DNA of 22,244 nucleotides from CABHOJ01 sp965649545 (GCA_965649545.1 CBFGLF010000016.1:1-22244), one strand, 5' to 3'; positions 14,556-21,945 are shown, counted from the stretch's first letter. The notes: generated from the letters alone by a model not told the origin. Made by a program: numbers and translations.

Positions 14556-14771
14556 ATGGGTTCATTTAGCATTTGGCATTGGTTGATCGTTCTGCTGGTC
14601 GTCGTCCTGATCTTCGGTACCAAGAAACTGCGTAACATCGGTGGCGATGTCGGCGGGGCCGTGAAGAACTTCAAAGACGCCATGAAAGAAGAGAAAAGCA
14701 GTCCCAAGCTGGACGACACTTCTACAAGCCAGACCGTAGAAGGCGAAGTGACTGAAAAGACCAAGCAGTAA
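14556..14771 (+). CDS. tatA: TatA, twin-arginine translocase pore subunit
   Basis: This 71-residue protein oligomerises to form the passage for folded proteins across the inner membrane. It has a short N-terminal helix (about 6-20), the FGTKKLRNIG hinge (20-29), an amphipathic helix (about 30-46) and a disordered charged tail, the normal TatA plan. AAGGAG (14544-14549) fixes the start. It is the first of three tat genes. Confidence 0.95.
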   Translation: MGSFSIWHWLIVLLVVVLIFGTKKLRNIGGDVGGAVKNFKDAMKEEKSSPKLDDTSTSQTVEGEVTEKTKQ

Positions 14772-14780
14772 TCGCCTGCT

Positions 14781-15125
14781 TTGTTTGACGTTGCCTTTTC
14801 CGAACTGATCGTCATCGCGATCGTCGCCCTCATCGTCATCGGGCCTGAACGGTTGCCTAAGGTCGCGCGCACCCTCGGTGCGCTCGTCGGCCGCATGCAG
14901 CGCTATGTCGGGCATGTGAAGGCGGATATCGAACGTCAGATGCAATTCGAAGATTTGCAGAAGCTGCAGCAAGAGATCAAGCAGGGTGCTAATACCCTGC
15001 AAAGCGGCGTACAGCAGACGCAGACTGAGCTGTTTCAGGGGCAACAGGACATGGAGCGCAGCCTGAAAGACGGGCTTGTCGATGATCCTTTACCCAAGCC
15101 GCCGTCCATCGAAGACCCCAAGTGA
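14781..15125 (+). CDS. tatB: TatB, twin-arginine translocase receptor subunit
   Basis: A 114-residue protein that, with TatC, binds Tat signal peptides. MFDVAFSELIVIAIVALIVIGPERLP is the standard TatB N-terminus: one membrane helix, then the conserved GPERLP turn (21-26), followed by a long amphipathic helix to about residue 90 and a proline-rich end. The start is TTG at 14781, 9 bases after tatA, without a Shine-Dalgarno; low initiation would keep TatB below TatA, which matches the usual stoichiometry (inference). Confidence 0.93.
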   Translation: MFDVAFSELIVIAIVALIVIGPERLPKVARTLGALVGRMQRYVGHVKADIERQMQFEDLQKLQQEIKQGANTLQSGVQQTQTELFQGQQDMERSLKDGLVDDPLPKPPSIEDPK

Positions 15126-15859
15126 CCTTGACCCCCACCGACACCTTCATCTCCCACCTGATCGAGTTGCGCGACCGCCTGCTGCGCATCGTCGTCGGCT
15201 TGCTGGTCGTCTTCGTCGCCCTGTTCCCGTTCGCCAACGATATCTACACTCTGCTGGCGGAGCCCTTGCTGGCTGCATTGCCTAGCGGCGGGCAGATGAT
15301 CGCCACCGCTGTGACCACACCGTTCTTCATCCCTATGAAGGTGGCGATGCTGGCGGCTTTCGTCATCTCGCTACCGCACACCTTGTATCAGATGTGGGCG
15401 TTCGTCGCACCCGGCTTGTACGCACACGAGCGTCGGTTCGTCATACCCTTGGTGTTCTCCAGTACCCTGCTTTTCCTCGCGGGGATGGCGTTCGCCTATT
15501 TCCTGGTATTCCCCGTCGTCTTCGGGTTCATCGCTGGTGTGGCGCCACAAGGCGTGGCGGTGATGACGGATATCGGCAATTACCTCGATTTCGTCATGAC
15601 GCTGTTCATGGCGTTCGGACTGGCTTTCGAGGTGCCGGTGGCGGTGGTGCTGCTGGTACATTTCGGCATGGTCAAAGTGGAGACCCTGCGTGAAGGCCGT
15701 TCTTACGTGATCGTAGGGGCCTTCGTGCTCGGCGCGATCTTCACGCCTCCAGACGTCATCTCGCAATTCATGCTGGCGATACCACTCTGGTTGCTATACG
15801 AGCTGGGTATCGTGGTTTCAACATTCCTCAATACCAGAACGCCCAGGATCGCCGAGTAA
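15122..15859 (+). CDS. tatC: TatC, twin-arginine translocase core receptor
   Basis: A 245-residue, six-helix inner-membrane protein that recognises the twin-arginine motif and organises TatA and TatB. The N-terminal SHLIELRDRLLR (11-22) holds the conserved Glu-Leu-Arg involved in signal-peptide binding, and the periplasmic first loop and the FTPPDVISQ segment (about 207-215) are typical. The start is GTG overlapping the tatB stop (GTGA). It ends 9 bases from the convergent protease gene, with no obvious terminator between them. Confidence 0.95.
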   Translation: MTLTPTDTFISHLIELRDRLLRIVVGLLVVFVALFPFANDIYTLLAEPLLAALPSGGQMIATAVTTPFFIPMKVAMLAAFVISLPHTLYQMWAFVAPGLYAHERRFVIPLVFSSTLLFLAGMAFAYFLVFPVVFGFIAGVAPQGVAVMTDIGNYLDFVMTLFMAFGLAFEVPVAVVLLVHFGMVKVETLREGRSYVIVGAFVLGAIFTPPDVISQFMLAIPLWLLYELGIVVSTFLNTRTPRIAE

Positions 15860-15868
15860 CCCTGGCGG

Positions 15869-17020
15869 TCACTCAAGTCTTGCAAGTTGCGGTTTCGGAC
15901 GTTTCCCTATGGTCACCGTGACCTGGATCTCCTGCTGATTGCGCAGGATCTTCAAGGTGGCTTTGCGCTCCGGTTTCAATCCTGCGATCAGCGTGAGCAT
16001 GGTCGAGCTGTCCAGCACTTCACGCCCATCGATCTCCAGCAAGACGTCGCCTGGCCTTAGGCCGGCACGCTGTGCGGGGCTATTGGGCAGGATGCCCGCG
16101 ATGAGCGAGCCGCTGGTGCGTTTCAGTCGGAACGACTCCGCCAGTTCAGGCGTGATGTCTTGGGCTTCGATCCCGATCCAGCCGCGCGTGACGCTACCCT
16201 GGCGAATGATCTGCTCCATGATCTGCTTGGCGAGGCTGACGGGAATCGCAAAGCCGATACCCATGGAGCCGCCGCTGCGCGAATAGATGGCACTGTTGAT
16301 GCCGACCAGGTTGCCTTCCGCATCGATCAGCGCACCTCCGGAATTACCGGGGTTGATGGGCGCATCGGTCTGGATGAAGTTCTCGAAGGTGTTGATTCCC
16401 AGGTGGTTGCGGCCCACCGCACTGATGATGCCTTGGGTCACGGTCTGGCCGACACCGAACGGATTGCCGATGGCCAGGACCACATCGCCGACATTGACGT
16501 CTTCAGCTCGAGCCAAGGTGATGGCCGGCAAGTCTTTCACATCGACCTTGAGCACGGCCAGGTCGGTTTCCGGGTCGGTGCCGACGACACGCGCGGGCAT
16601 GGTTCGACCATCCGCCAAAGCCACTTCGATCTCGTCCGCCGATTCGATCACGTGATGGTTGGTCAGGATCAGGCCCTGGCTGCTGACGATCACGCCGGAG
16701 CCGAGACTGTTCTCGCGTTGCGGCTGGTCTTCGAACTGGTCACCGAAGAAGTGCCTGAACAAGGGGTCATCCATGAATTGCTGGTGCGGGTTCGCCGCTG
16801 CCTTCTTGCTGGTGAAGATGTTCACGACCGCCGGCATGGCCTTCTTTGCCGCCTGACTGTAGGAGCCAACGACGGGTCCGGCGCGGCTGGGCTCGGCTTC
16901 CTGCACGACAACCGTCTTGTCCTGTCTGGGCAACAGGTTCGGATAGAAGGTCTGGGCAACGAACAAGACACCAAGACTGATGGTGACTGTCTGTGCAAAA
17001 ATGAGCCAAAGTTTACGCAT
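15869..17020 (-). CDS. DegS/AlgW-like HtrA-family serine protease
   Basis: This 383-residue trypsin-like protease has one N-terminal hydrophobic segment (about 5-23, a membrane anchor or uncleaved signal), a protease domain with catalytic triad His123 (LTNHHVI), Asp153 (ETDLAVL) and Ser227 (INPGNSGGAL), and a single C-terminal PDZ domain (about 277-372). One PDZ plus an anchor is the DegS/AlgW plan, the sensor that cleaves anti-sigma-E factor when unfolded porins accumulate; DegP and DegQ have two PDZ domains. It is often annotated as DegQ or Do-type in betaproteobacteria, and its substrate cannot be inferred from the window. It is convergent with tatC and divergent from nif3, with 51 bases between starts and no clear promoter elements seen there. 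Confidence 0.9.
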   Translation of the reverse strand: MRKLWLIFAQTVTISLGVLFVAQTFYPNLLPRQDKTVVVQEAEPSRAGPVVGSYSQAAKKAMPAVVNIFTSKKAAANPHQQFMDDPLFRHFFGDQFEDQPQRENSLGSGVIVSSQGLILTNHHVIESADEIEVALADGRTMPARVVGTDPETDLAVLKVDVKDLPAITLARAEDVNVGDVVLAIGNPFGVGQTVTQGIISAVGRNHLGINTFENFIQTDAPINPGNSGGALIDAEGNLVGINSAIYSRSGGSMGIGFAIPVSLAKQIMEQIIRQGSVTRGWIGIEAQDITPELAESFRLKRTSGSLIAGILPNSPAQRAGLRPGDVLLEIDGREVLDSSTMLTLIAGLKPERKATLKILRNQQEIQVTVTIGKRPKPQLARLE

Positions 17021-17071
17021 GTGGGATAGTGGGATCCGAAGGGATATGACGGTTCGATATATGGGTGGAAG

Positions 17072-17821
17072 ATGATGAAATTACAAGAGTTAATCGATTA
17101 TACCGGACAAGTTCTGCAGGTAGAGCGCTTCCGTGATTATTGTCCCAACGGCCTGCAGGTCGAAGGCAGGCAGTCGGTCAGGAAGATCGTGACAGGTGTC
17201 ACCGCCAGTATGGACCTGCTGGAAGCTGCGCATGCGCAAGGCGCCGATCTGATCCTTGTGCATCATGGCTATTTCTGGCGAAACGAGGATCCCACTATCG
17301 TGGGCATCAAGCAAAAGCGCATCCGGTTCCTGCTGCAGCACGACATGAACCTGGTCGCCTATCATTTACCACTGGATGCCCATCCCGAATTCGGCAACAA
17401 CGTCCAGCTGGGTCATAGGATGGGACTTGAGATCCAGCGCTGGATAGGCGATCCGGCCATCGTGGCGATTGCGGAACTCGAGCAGGCGGTGACGCTCGAT
17501 GCCTTCGCTCAACGCATCTCTGACGCCTTGCGTCGGGTACCCATGGTGATCGGCAAGCGCGACGCCACCGTCAGCCGTGTCGCCTGGTGCACGGGGGCGG
17601 CGCAGTCGTCTATGGAACTTGCCATCAGGGAAGGCGTCGATGTCTTCGTGAGTGGCGAGATCTCCGAGCAGACGGTGCATCTGGCGCGCGAGTCGGGGGT
17701 CGCCTACATCGCGGCAGGGCACCATGCCACCGAGCGCTACGGGGTGGAAGCGCTGGGACAGCATCTCGCCGAACGATTCGACCTGGAACACGTGTTCATC
17801 GATATCGATAACCCGGTATAA
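17072..17821 (+). CDS. NIF3/YbgI-family dinuclear metal protein
   Basis: A 249-residue member of the NIF3 (DUF34) family, often labelled GTP cyclohydrolase type 2 homologue, although the physiological role is unsettled. Metal-binding residues can be seen: His64-His65 (LVHHGYFW), Asp102 (LPLDAH), and His217 with Glu221 (AAGHHATERYG). Two tandem ATGs (17072, 17075) are possible; GGAAG at 17067-17071 lies against the first and 3 bases from the second, so the start may be 17075. The gene stands between the divergent protease and petA, an arrangement I recall from other betaproteobacteria. Confidence 0.88.
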   Translation: MMKLQELIDYTGQVLQVERFRDYCPNGLQVEGRQSVRKIVTGVTASMDLLEAAHAQGADLILVHHGYFWRNEDPTIVGIKQKRIRFLLQHDMNLVAYHLPLDAHPEFGNNVQLGHRMGLEIQRWIGDPAIVAIAELEQAVTLDAFAQRISDALRRVPMVIGKRDATVSRVAWCTGAAQSSMELAIREGVDVFVSGEISEQTVHLARESGVAYIAAGHHATERYGVEALGQHLAERFDLEHVFIDIDNPV

Positions 17822-17845
17822 ATAGCGTTTAAGACCAAACACCTG

Positions 17846-17874
17846 TTTAAGTTTTACCGGGGAAAAGGTAAAAT
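17846..17874 (+). promoter_or_regulatory. Candidate promoter of petABC with internal dyad
   Basis: TTTAAG (17846-17851), 17 bases, TAAAAT (17869-17874) is the best sigma-70-like pair in the 103-base gap before petA. TTTTACC (17852-17858) and GGTAAAA (17867-17873) form a perfect 7-bp inverted repeat across an 8-base loop and cover the spacer and -10, so a bound protein or an RNA hairpin could control this operon. Confidence 0.4.
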
Positions 17875-17924
17875 GCCGGGTTTGAATTAATCAACATCAA
17901 TCGCATCAAATTTAAGGGAATGTG

Positions 17925-18521
17925 ATGGCAAATCAACCAGTGGACCAAGGTAAGCGACGTTTCCTCGTTGCGGCCACCACGGTCGTAGGCGGTACGGCAG
18001 CCGCTGCAGTTGCGGTACCTTTCGTATCCAGCATGATGCCAAGCGAGCGTGCGAAAGCCGCTGGCGCGCCGGTCCAGATCGATATCAGCAAGGTTGAGCC
18101 GGGCGCCATGGTCACCGAAGAGTGGCGCGGCAAGCCGGTCTGGATCATCAACCGCACGCCTGAGATGCTGGCCAACCTGGCCGCTCACGATGACAAGCTC
18201 ACGGACCCCAAATGCACCGTCGTCACGCAACAGCCGGCTTACTGTAACAATCCATCCCGTTCGATCAAACCTAACCTGATGGTCCTGGTGGGCATCTGTA
18301 CCCACCTGGGCTGCTCCCCATCGCCTAAGCTCCAAACAAATGGTGACATGGGTGCGGACTGGCCGGGTGGCTTCTTCTGCCCATGTCATGGCTCCAAGTT
18401 CGACCTTGCTGGCCGTGTGTTCAACGGATCCCCAGCCCCGATCAACCTGGTGGTGCCGCCACACAAGTATCTTAGCGATACCGTGTTGTTGGTCGGCGAA
18501 GATGAGAAAGGGGCTGCGTAA
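17925..18521 (+). CDS. petA: PetA, Rieske iron-sulfur subunit of cytochrome bc1
   Basis: A 198-residue Rieske protein that takes electrons from quinol at the Qo site and passes them to cytochrome c1. Its [2Fe-2S] ligands are in box I CTHLGC (125-130: Cys125, His127) and box II CPCHG (152-156: Cys152, His155), with Cys130 and Cys154 forming the stabilising disulfide. The N-terminus GKRRFLVAATTVVGG is an uncleaved twin-arginine-type signal anchor (membrane helix about 13-36), so export needs TatABC, encoded 2 kb upstream. I chose ATG 17925 over GTG 17922 because AAGGGA (17914-17919) is then 5 bases away. Confidence 0.95.
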   Translation: MANQPVDQGKRRFLVAATTVVGGTAAAAVAVPFVSSMMPSERAKAAGAPVQIDISKVEPGAMVTEEWRGKPVWIINRTPEMLANLAAHDDKLTDPKCTVVTQQPAYCNNPSRSIKPNLMVLVGICTHLGCSPSPKLQTNGDMGADWPGGFFCPCHGSKFDLAGRVFNGSPAPINLVVPPHKYLSDTVLLVGEDEKGAA

Positions 18522-18523
18522 CC

Positions 18524-19822
18524 ATGGCCAATAACCTGCAAAAATATGCGACCGGCGCGCTAGGCTGGATCGACGAGCGCTTCCCCCTCACGGCCAACTG
18601 GAAGGCGCACCTCTCCGAATACTACGCCCCCAAGAACTTCAATTTCTGGTATTTCTTCGGTTCACTCGCGCTGCTGGTGCTGGTGTTGCAGATCGTCACC
18701 GGCATCTTCCTCACCATGCATTACAAGCCTGATGCGGAGCTGGCTTTCGCGTCGGTCGAATACATCATGCGCGATGTCTCCTGGGGTTGGCTGATCCGCT
18801 ACATGCACTCCACCGGCGCTTCGATGTTCTTCGTGGTGGTCTACCTGCATATGTTCCGTGGACTGATCTACGGCTCCTATCGCAATCCGCGAGAGTTGAT
18901 CTGGCTGTTTGGTGTAGCGATCTTCCTGGCGCTCATGGGCGAAGCGTTCTTCGGTTACCTGTTGCCTTGGGGGCAGATGTCCTACTGGGGGGCGCAGGTG
19001 ATCGTTAACCTGTTCGCCACCATCCCGTTCATCGGGCCGGATGTGGCCGAATGGCTGCGTGGCGACTTCCTGGTCTCCGACGCCACCCTCAACCGCTTCT
19101 TCGCTTTCCACGTGATTGCGCTGCCACTGGTGTTGTTGGGCTTGGTGGCTGCACATATCGTTGCCTTGCATGAGGTCGGCTCCAACAATCCTGACGGTGT
19201 CGAGATCAAGAAGAAGAAGGATCCCAAGACCGGCATCCCGCTGGACGGCATTCCCTTCCACCCCTATTACACGGTGAAGGATATCGTCGGTGTATCGGTG
19301 TTCCTGATCGTGTTCTCTGCGATCGTGTTCTTCGCGCCGGAGATGGGTGGCTACTTCCTGGAAGCCAACAATTTCATCCCGGCCGATCCATTCAAGACGC
19401 CATCGCATATCGCGCCGGTCTGGTACTTCACGCCTTACTACTCGATCCTGCGGGCTGTGCCGCCTATCCTGAACTCCCAGTTCCCGGGTGTCGCGGCGAT
19501 GGGCTTGTCGGTCGTCATCTTTGCTGCACTGCCCTGGCTCGATCGTAGTCCGGTGAAGTCGATCCGCTATCGTGGCCGTATCTACAAATCCTGGCTTGCC
19601 GCATTCGTCGTCAGCTTCATCATCCTGGGGTATCTGGGGACCGAAGTGACCACCGTCTGGGGTCAGTTCAGCGGTTCCTTCGCCGAATATCTGGATACCA
19701 AGGATAGGGCGACATGGGCAGCGCGCTTGCTGACGGTGGTGTACTTCCTGTTCTTCATCCTGATGCCCTGGTACACCAAGATCGATAAAACCAAGCCTGT
19801 GCCGGAAAGGGTGACCGAATAA
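18524..19822 (+). CDS. petB: PetB, cytochrome b of the bc1 complex
   Basis: This 432-residue, eight-helix membrane protein carries hemes bL and bH and both quinone sites. The heme ligands are His95/His196 and His109/His211. The first pair is separated by 13 residues but the second by 14 (FHVIALPLVLLGLVAAH), one more than in mitochondrial and alphaproteobacterial cytochrome b. The Qo motif is PVWY (298-301) instead of PEWY. A lysine-rich loop (EIKKKKDPKTGIPL, 227-240) follows the fourth helix. All three traits fit the beta/gammaproteobacterial type. It starts 2 bases after petA and its TAA overlaps the petC ATG. Confidence 0.96.
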   Translation: MANNLQKYATGALGWIDERFPLTANWKAHLSEYYAPKNFNFWYFFGSLALLVLVLQIVTGIFLTMHYKPDAELAFASVEYIMRDVSWGWLIRYMHSTGASMFFVVVYLHMFRGLIYGSYRNPRELIWLFGVAIFLALMGEAFFGYLLPWGQMSYWGAQVIVNLFATIPFIGPDVAEWLRGDFLVSDATLNRFFAFHVIALPLVLLGLVAAHIVALHEVGSNNPDGVEIKKKKDPKTGIPLDGIPFHPYYTVKDIVGVSVFLIVFSAIVFFAPEMGGYFLEANNFIPADPFKTPSHIAPVWYFTPYYSILRAVPPILNSQFPGVAAMGLSVVIFAALPWLDRSPVKSIRYRGRIYKSWLAAFVVSFIILGYLGTEVTTVWGQFSGSFAEYLDTKDRATWAARLLTVVYFLFFILMPWYTKIDKTKPVPERVTE

Positions 19823-20553
19823 TGAAAAAGCTACTGATACTGCTGGCGTTTTTGATGCCGGCACTGGCGATCGCGTCCGAAGGCAACGTCCATCTGGATC
19901 GCGCGCCTATCGATCCGGACAATCAGGCGTCCCTGCAGCGTGGTGCCAAGACTTTCGTCAATTACTGCCTTAACTGTCACAGCGCGGCCTACATGCGTTA
20001 CAACCGCCTGCGTGACATCGGCCTGAGCGAGACGCAGATCAAGGATAACTTGTTGTTCGCCGGTGAGAAGGTCGGTGAAACCATGAAGGTGGCGATGCCT
20101 AAAGCGGAAGCCAAGGCCTGGTTCGGAGCCGTACCTCCCGATCTGTCGGTCGAGGCCCGTGCGCGCACCGCAGATTGGCTTTATACCTATCTGCGCGGCT
20201 TCTATCGTGACGATACCCGTCCGACTGGCTGGAACAACACGGTCTATGACAAGGTGGCGATGCCGCATGTGTTGTGGCAACTACAGGGTCAGCAAGTGCT
20301 CAAGTCCGAGGAAGTCACAGATGCCAACGGCCATGTATCGCATAGCCATCGATTGGTACTGGACAAGCCGGGTTCGATGTCCCTGGCCGAGTATGACCAG
20401 ACCATCGCGGATCTCGTGAATTACCTGGTGTACATGTCCGAGCCTGCCAAGCCTCAGCGTCTGCAGCTGGGTCTGATCGTACTGCTGTTTTTGAGTGTGT
20501 TGTTCGTGGTCGCGTACTACCTCAAGAAAGAGTTCTGGAAAGATATACATTAA
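19822..20553 (+). CDS. petC: PetC, cytochrome c1
   Basis: A 243-residue membrane-anchored c-type cytochrome that passes electrons from the Rieske protein to soluble cytochrome c. A Sec signal (cleavage probably after AIA, 16-18) precedes the heme site CLNCH (49-53). The likely axial methionine is Met147 in KVAMPHVLWQL. A C-terminal membrane helix (about 214-233) ends in KKEFWKDIH. The ATG overlaps the petB stop by one base. It is the last gene of the operon, followed by a terminator. Confidence 0.95.
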   Translation: MKKLLILLAFLMPALAIASEGNVHLDRAPIDPDNQASLQRGAKTFVNYCLNCHSAAYMRYNRLRDIGLSETQIKDNLLFAGEKVGETMKVAMPKAEAKAWFGAVPPDLSVEARARTADWLYTYLRGFYRDDTRPTGWNNTVYDKVAMPHVLWQLQGQQVLKSEEVTDANGHVSHSHRLVLDKPGSMSLAEYDQTIADLVNYLVYMSEPAKPQRLQLGLIVLLFLSVLFVVAYYLKKEFWKDIH

Positions 20554-20565
20554 TCGAAGCATGAC

Positions 20566-20599
20566 GGGAGTTGCCGCATCCGCGGCACGCTCCCTTTTT
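20566..20599 (+). terminator. Intrinsic terminator after petC
   Basis: GGGAG (20566-20570) pairs with CTCCC (20590-20594) and TGCCGC (20572-20577) pairs with GCGGCA (20582-20587) around the loop ATCC, with a small internal bulge, followed by TTTTT. It starts 12 bases after the petC stop and ends the petABC transcript. Confidence 0.85.
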
Positions 20600-20627
20600 G
20601 CTTTATAGCGAGTAGGAAACCAAAATC

Positions 20628-21227
20628 ATGATGACCTTATATTCAGGCACTACCGATCCATACAGCCATCGTTGCCGTATCGTTCTTTTCGAGAAGGGTA
20701 TGGACTTTCAGGTGATCGATGTCGACCTGGCCAACAAGCCGGAAGATCTGGCTGTCATCAATCCGCACAACGAGGTCCCCGTGCTGGTCGAGCGCGACCT
20801 CGTGCTGCAGGAAGCCAACATCATCAACGAATATATCGACGAGCGCTTCCCGCATCCGCAGCTGATGCCGGCCGACCCGGTAATGCGTGCCCGTGCCCGC
20901 CTGTTCCTGCACAACTTCGAGCAGCAGTTGTTCGCGCATATCAAGGATATCGAATCCGGTAACCAGAAGGCGGCAGACAAGGCCCGCGCCACGATCCGCG
21001 ACAATCTGACGCAGATCGTGCCGTTGTTCAGCAAGCAGCAATATATCCTGGGCGACGAGTTCTCCATGCTGGATGTCGCAATCGCCCCGTTGCTCTGGCG
21101 TCTTGGCCATTACGGCATCGAGTTGCCGAAGCAGTCCGCGCCTTTACTTAAATATGCGGAACGTATATTCTCTCGCCCGGCTTATATCGAGGCGATGACG
21201 CCTTCCGAAAAGGCGATGCGCAAGTAA
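20628..21227 (+). CDS. sspA: SspA, stringent starvation protein A
   Basis: A 199-residue protein with a glutathione-transferase fold (thioredoxin-like domain about 1-78, helical domain 86-195) that binds RNA polymerase with sigma-70 and alters transcription in stationary phase and acid stress. The PHP surface motif essential in E. coli SspA is present at 75-77 (ERFPHPQLMP). It lacks an obvious catalytic glutathione site, as is usual for SspA. AGGA (20614-20617) stands 10 bases before the first of two tandem ATGs. It is followed 2 bases later by sspB and preceded by petABC, a widespread arrangement. Confidence 0.95.
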   Translation: MMTLYSGTTDPYSHRCRIVLFEKGMDFQVIDVDLANKPEDLAVINPHNEVPVLVERDLVLQEANIINEYIDERFPHPQLMPADPVMRARARLFLHNFEQQLFAHIKDIESGNQKAADKARATIRDNLTQIVPLFSKQQYILGDEFSMLDVAIAPLLWRLGHYGIELPKQSAPLLKYAERIFSRPAYIEAMTPSEKAMRK

Positions 21228-21229
21228 GC

Positions 21230-21643
21230 ATGAGTGAGTTGACCTCCACCAAACCGTATATGGTGCGTGCACTGCACGAATGGTGTGTGGACAACGCGCT
21301 GACGCCCCACCTGGTGGTCGCGGTGGACGGACAAACCCGTGTGCCGATGGCGTACGTGAAGGATGGCGAGATCGTCCTCAATCTGAGTTACAGCGCGACT
21401 AAGGGATTGCACATCGAGAACGACGCGATCACGTTCTCGGCCAGGTTCGGCGGTGTATCACAGAACCTGTATGTGCCGATGTCCGCCGTGCGAGGCATCT
21501 TCGCGCGTGAGAACGGCCAAGGCATGTTCTTCGAGATTGAGCCAGTGCAGTCGGAGTCGACATCCAAGGAGACTGGCGTGGACGATGGCGGCGACAACGA
21601 GCCGCCTAAACCCAGAAAGCCATTCCTGAAGGTGATCAAATAG
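21230..21643 (+). CDS. sspB: SspB, ClpXP adaptor for ssrA-tagged proteins
   Basis: A 137-residue adaptor that binds the ssrA tag and tethers tagged proteins to ClpX. The substrate-binding domain spans about 1-108. A flexible acidic and proline-rich linker (about 109-130) leads to the C-terminal ClpX-binding motif PFLKVIK (131-137), matching the XB motif of the E. coli protein. It is coupled to sspA (2-base gap). No terminator is visible between it and the tRNA gene 30 bases downstream. Confidence 0.93.
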   Translation: MSELTSTKPYMVRALHEWCVDNALTPHLVVAVDGQTRVPMAYVKDGEIVLNLSYSATKGLHIENDAITFSARFGGVSQNLYVPMSAVRGIFARENGQGMFFEIEPVQSESTSKETGVDDGGDNEPPKPRKPFLKVIK

Positions 21644-21673
21644 TCTGAAGCGTCAGTTGCAACAAGGTTAAGT

Positions 21674-21749
21674 GCCGGATTAGCTCAGTTGGTAGAGCAG
21701 CTGATTTGTAATCAGAAGGTCGTTGGTTCGATTCCGACATCCGGCACCA
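21674..21749 (+). tRNA. tRNA-Thr (anticodon UGU)
   Basis: A full cloverleaf: acceptor GCCGGAT/ATCCGGC, D arm GCTC/GAGC, anticodon loop TTTGTAA with UGU (reads ACA), T-loop TTCGATT and encoded CCA (21747-21749). The outermost anticodon-stem pair (21700/21716 region) is a G-A mismatch. It is the first of four tRNA genes in the order of the E. coli thrU-tyrU-glyT-thrT cluster. Confidence 0.96.
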
Positions 21750-21770
21750 AAGGTTTACCCGGGAATGCGT

Positions 21771-21799
21771 TTGACAGTCTGTCAAAATATCAGCATAAT
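21771..21799 (+). promoter_or_regulatory. Near-consensus sigma-70 promoter before tRNA-Tyr
   Basis: A perfect -35 TTGACA (21771-21776), a 17-base spacer, and CATAAT (21794-21799, five of six) form a strong promoter between the first and second tRNA genes. Transcription would start near 21806, 8 bases before tRNA-Tyr. The -35 is one arm of a perfect dyad, TTTGACA-GTC-TGTCAAA (21770-21786). It probably drives tRNA-Tyr, tRNA-Gly, tRNA-Thr and tuf. Confidence 0.75.
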
Positions 21800-21813
21800 C
21801 TTGGGTTCGGTTT

Positions 21814-21898
21814 GGAGAGGTGGCCGAGTGGTTAAAGGCGACGGACTGTAAATCCGTTCTCTCAGAGTACGAAGGTTCGAATCCTTCCCTCTCCACCA
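21814..21898 (+). tRNA. tRNA-Tyr (anticodon GUA)
   Basis: A class II tRNA with acceptor GGAGAGG/CCTCTCC, anticodon stem ACGGA/TCCGT, loop CTGTAAA with GUA, a long variable arm (about 21858-21871) and encoded CCA (21896-21898). It is second in the cluster and lies directly behind a strong promoter. Confidence 0.96.
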
Positions 21899-21945
21899 TT
21901 TAGCATTACAAGATTTAGAGCCAGTAGGCGTTGGTTAGCGGGCAT

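Noticed and set aside
15841..15875. Inverted repeat CCAGG/CCTGG at the convergent tatC-protease junction
   Set aside because: Short arms, largely inside tatC, without T-tracts on either side; not a supportable bidirectional terminator.
16160..17029. Plus-strand open frame (289 codons) opposite the HtrA protease
   Set aside because: The minus-strand protein has a full catalytic triad and PDZ domain, whereas the plus-strand frame shows only Asp/Gly/His-rich shadow composition.
18662..19864. Long minus-strand open frame (400 codons) opposite petB
   Set aside because: It mirrors the codon pattern of cytochrome b, is unusually rich in His, Gln, Asp and Arg, and has no recognisable motif or ribosome binding site.
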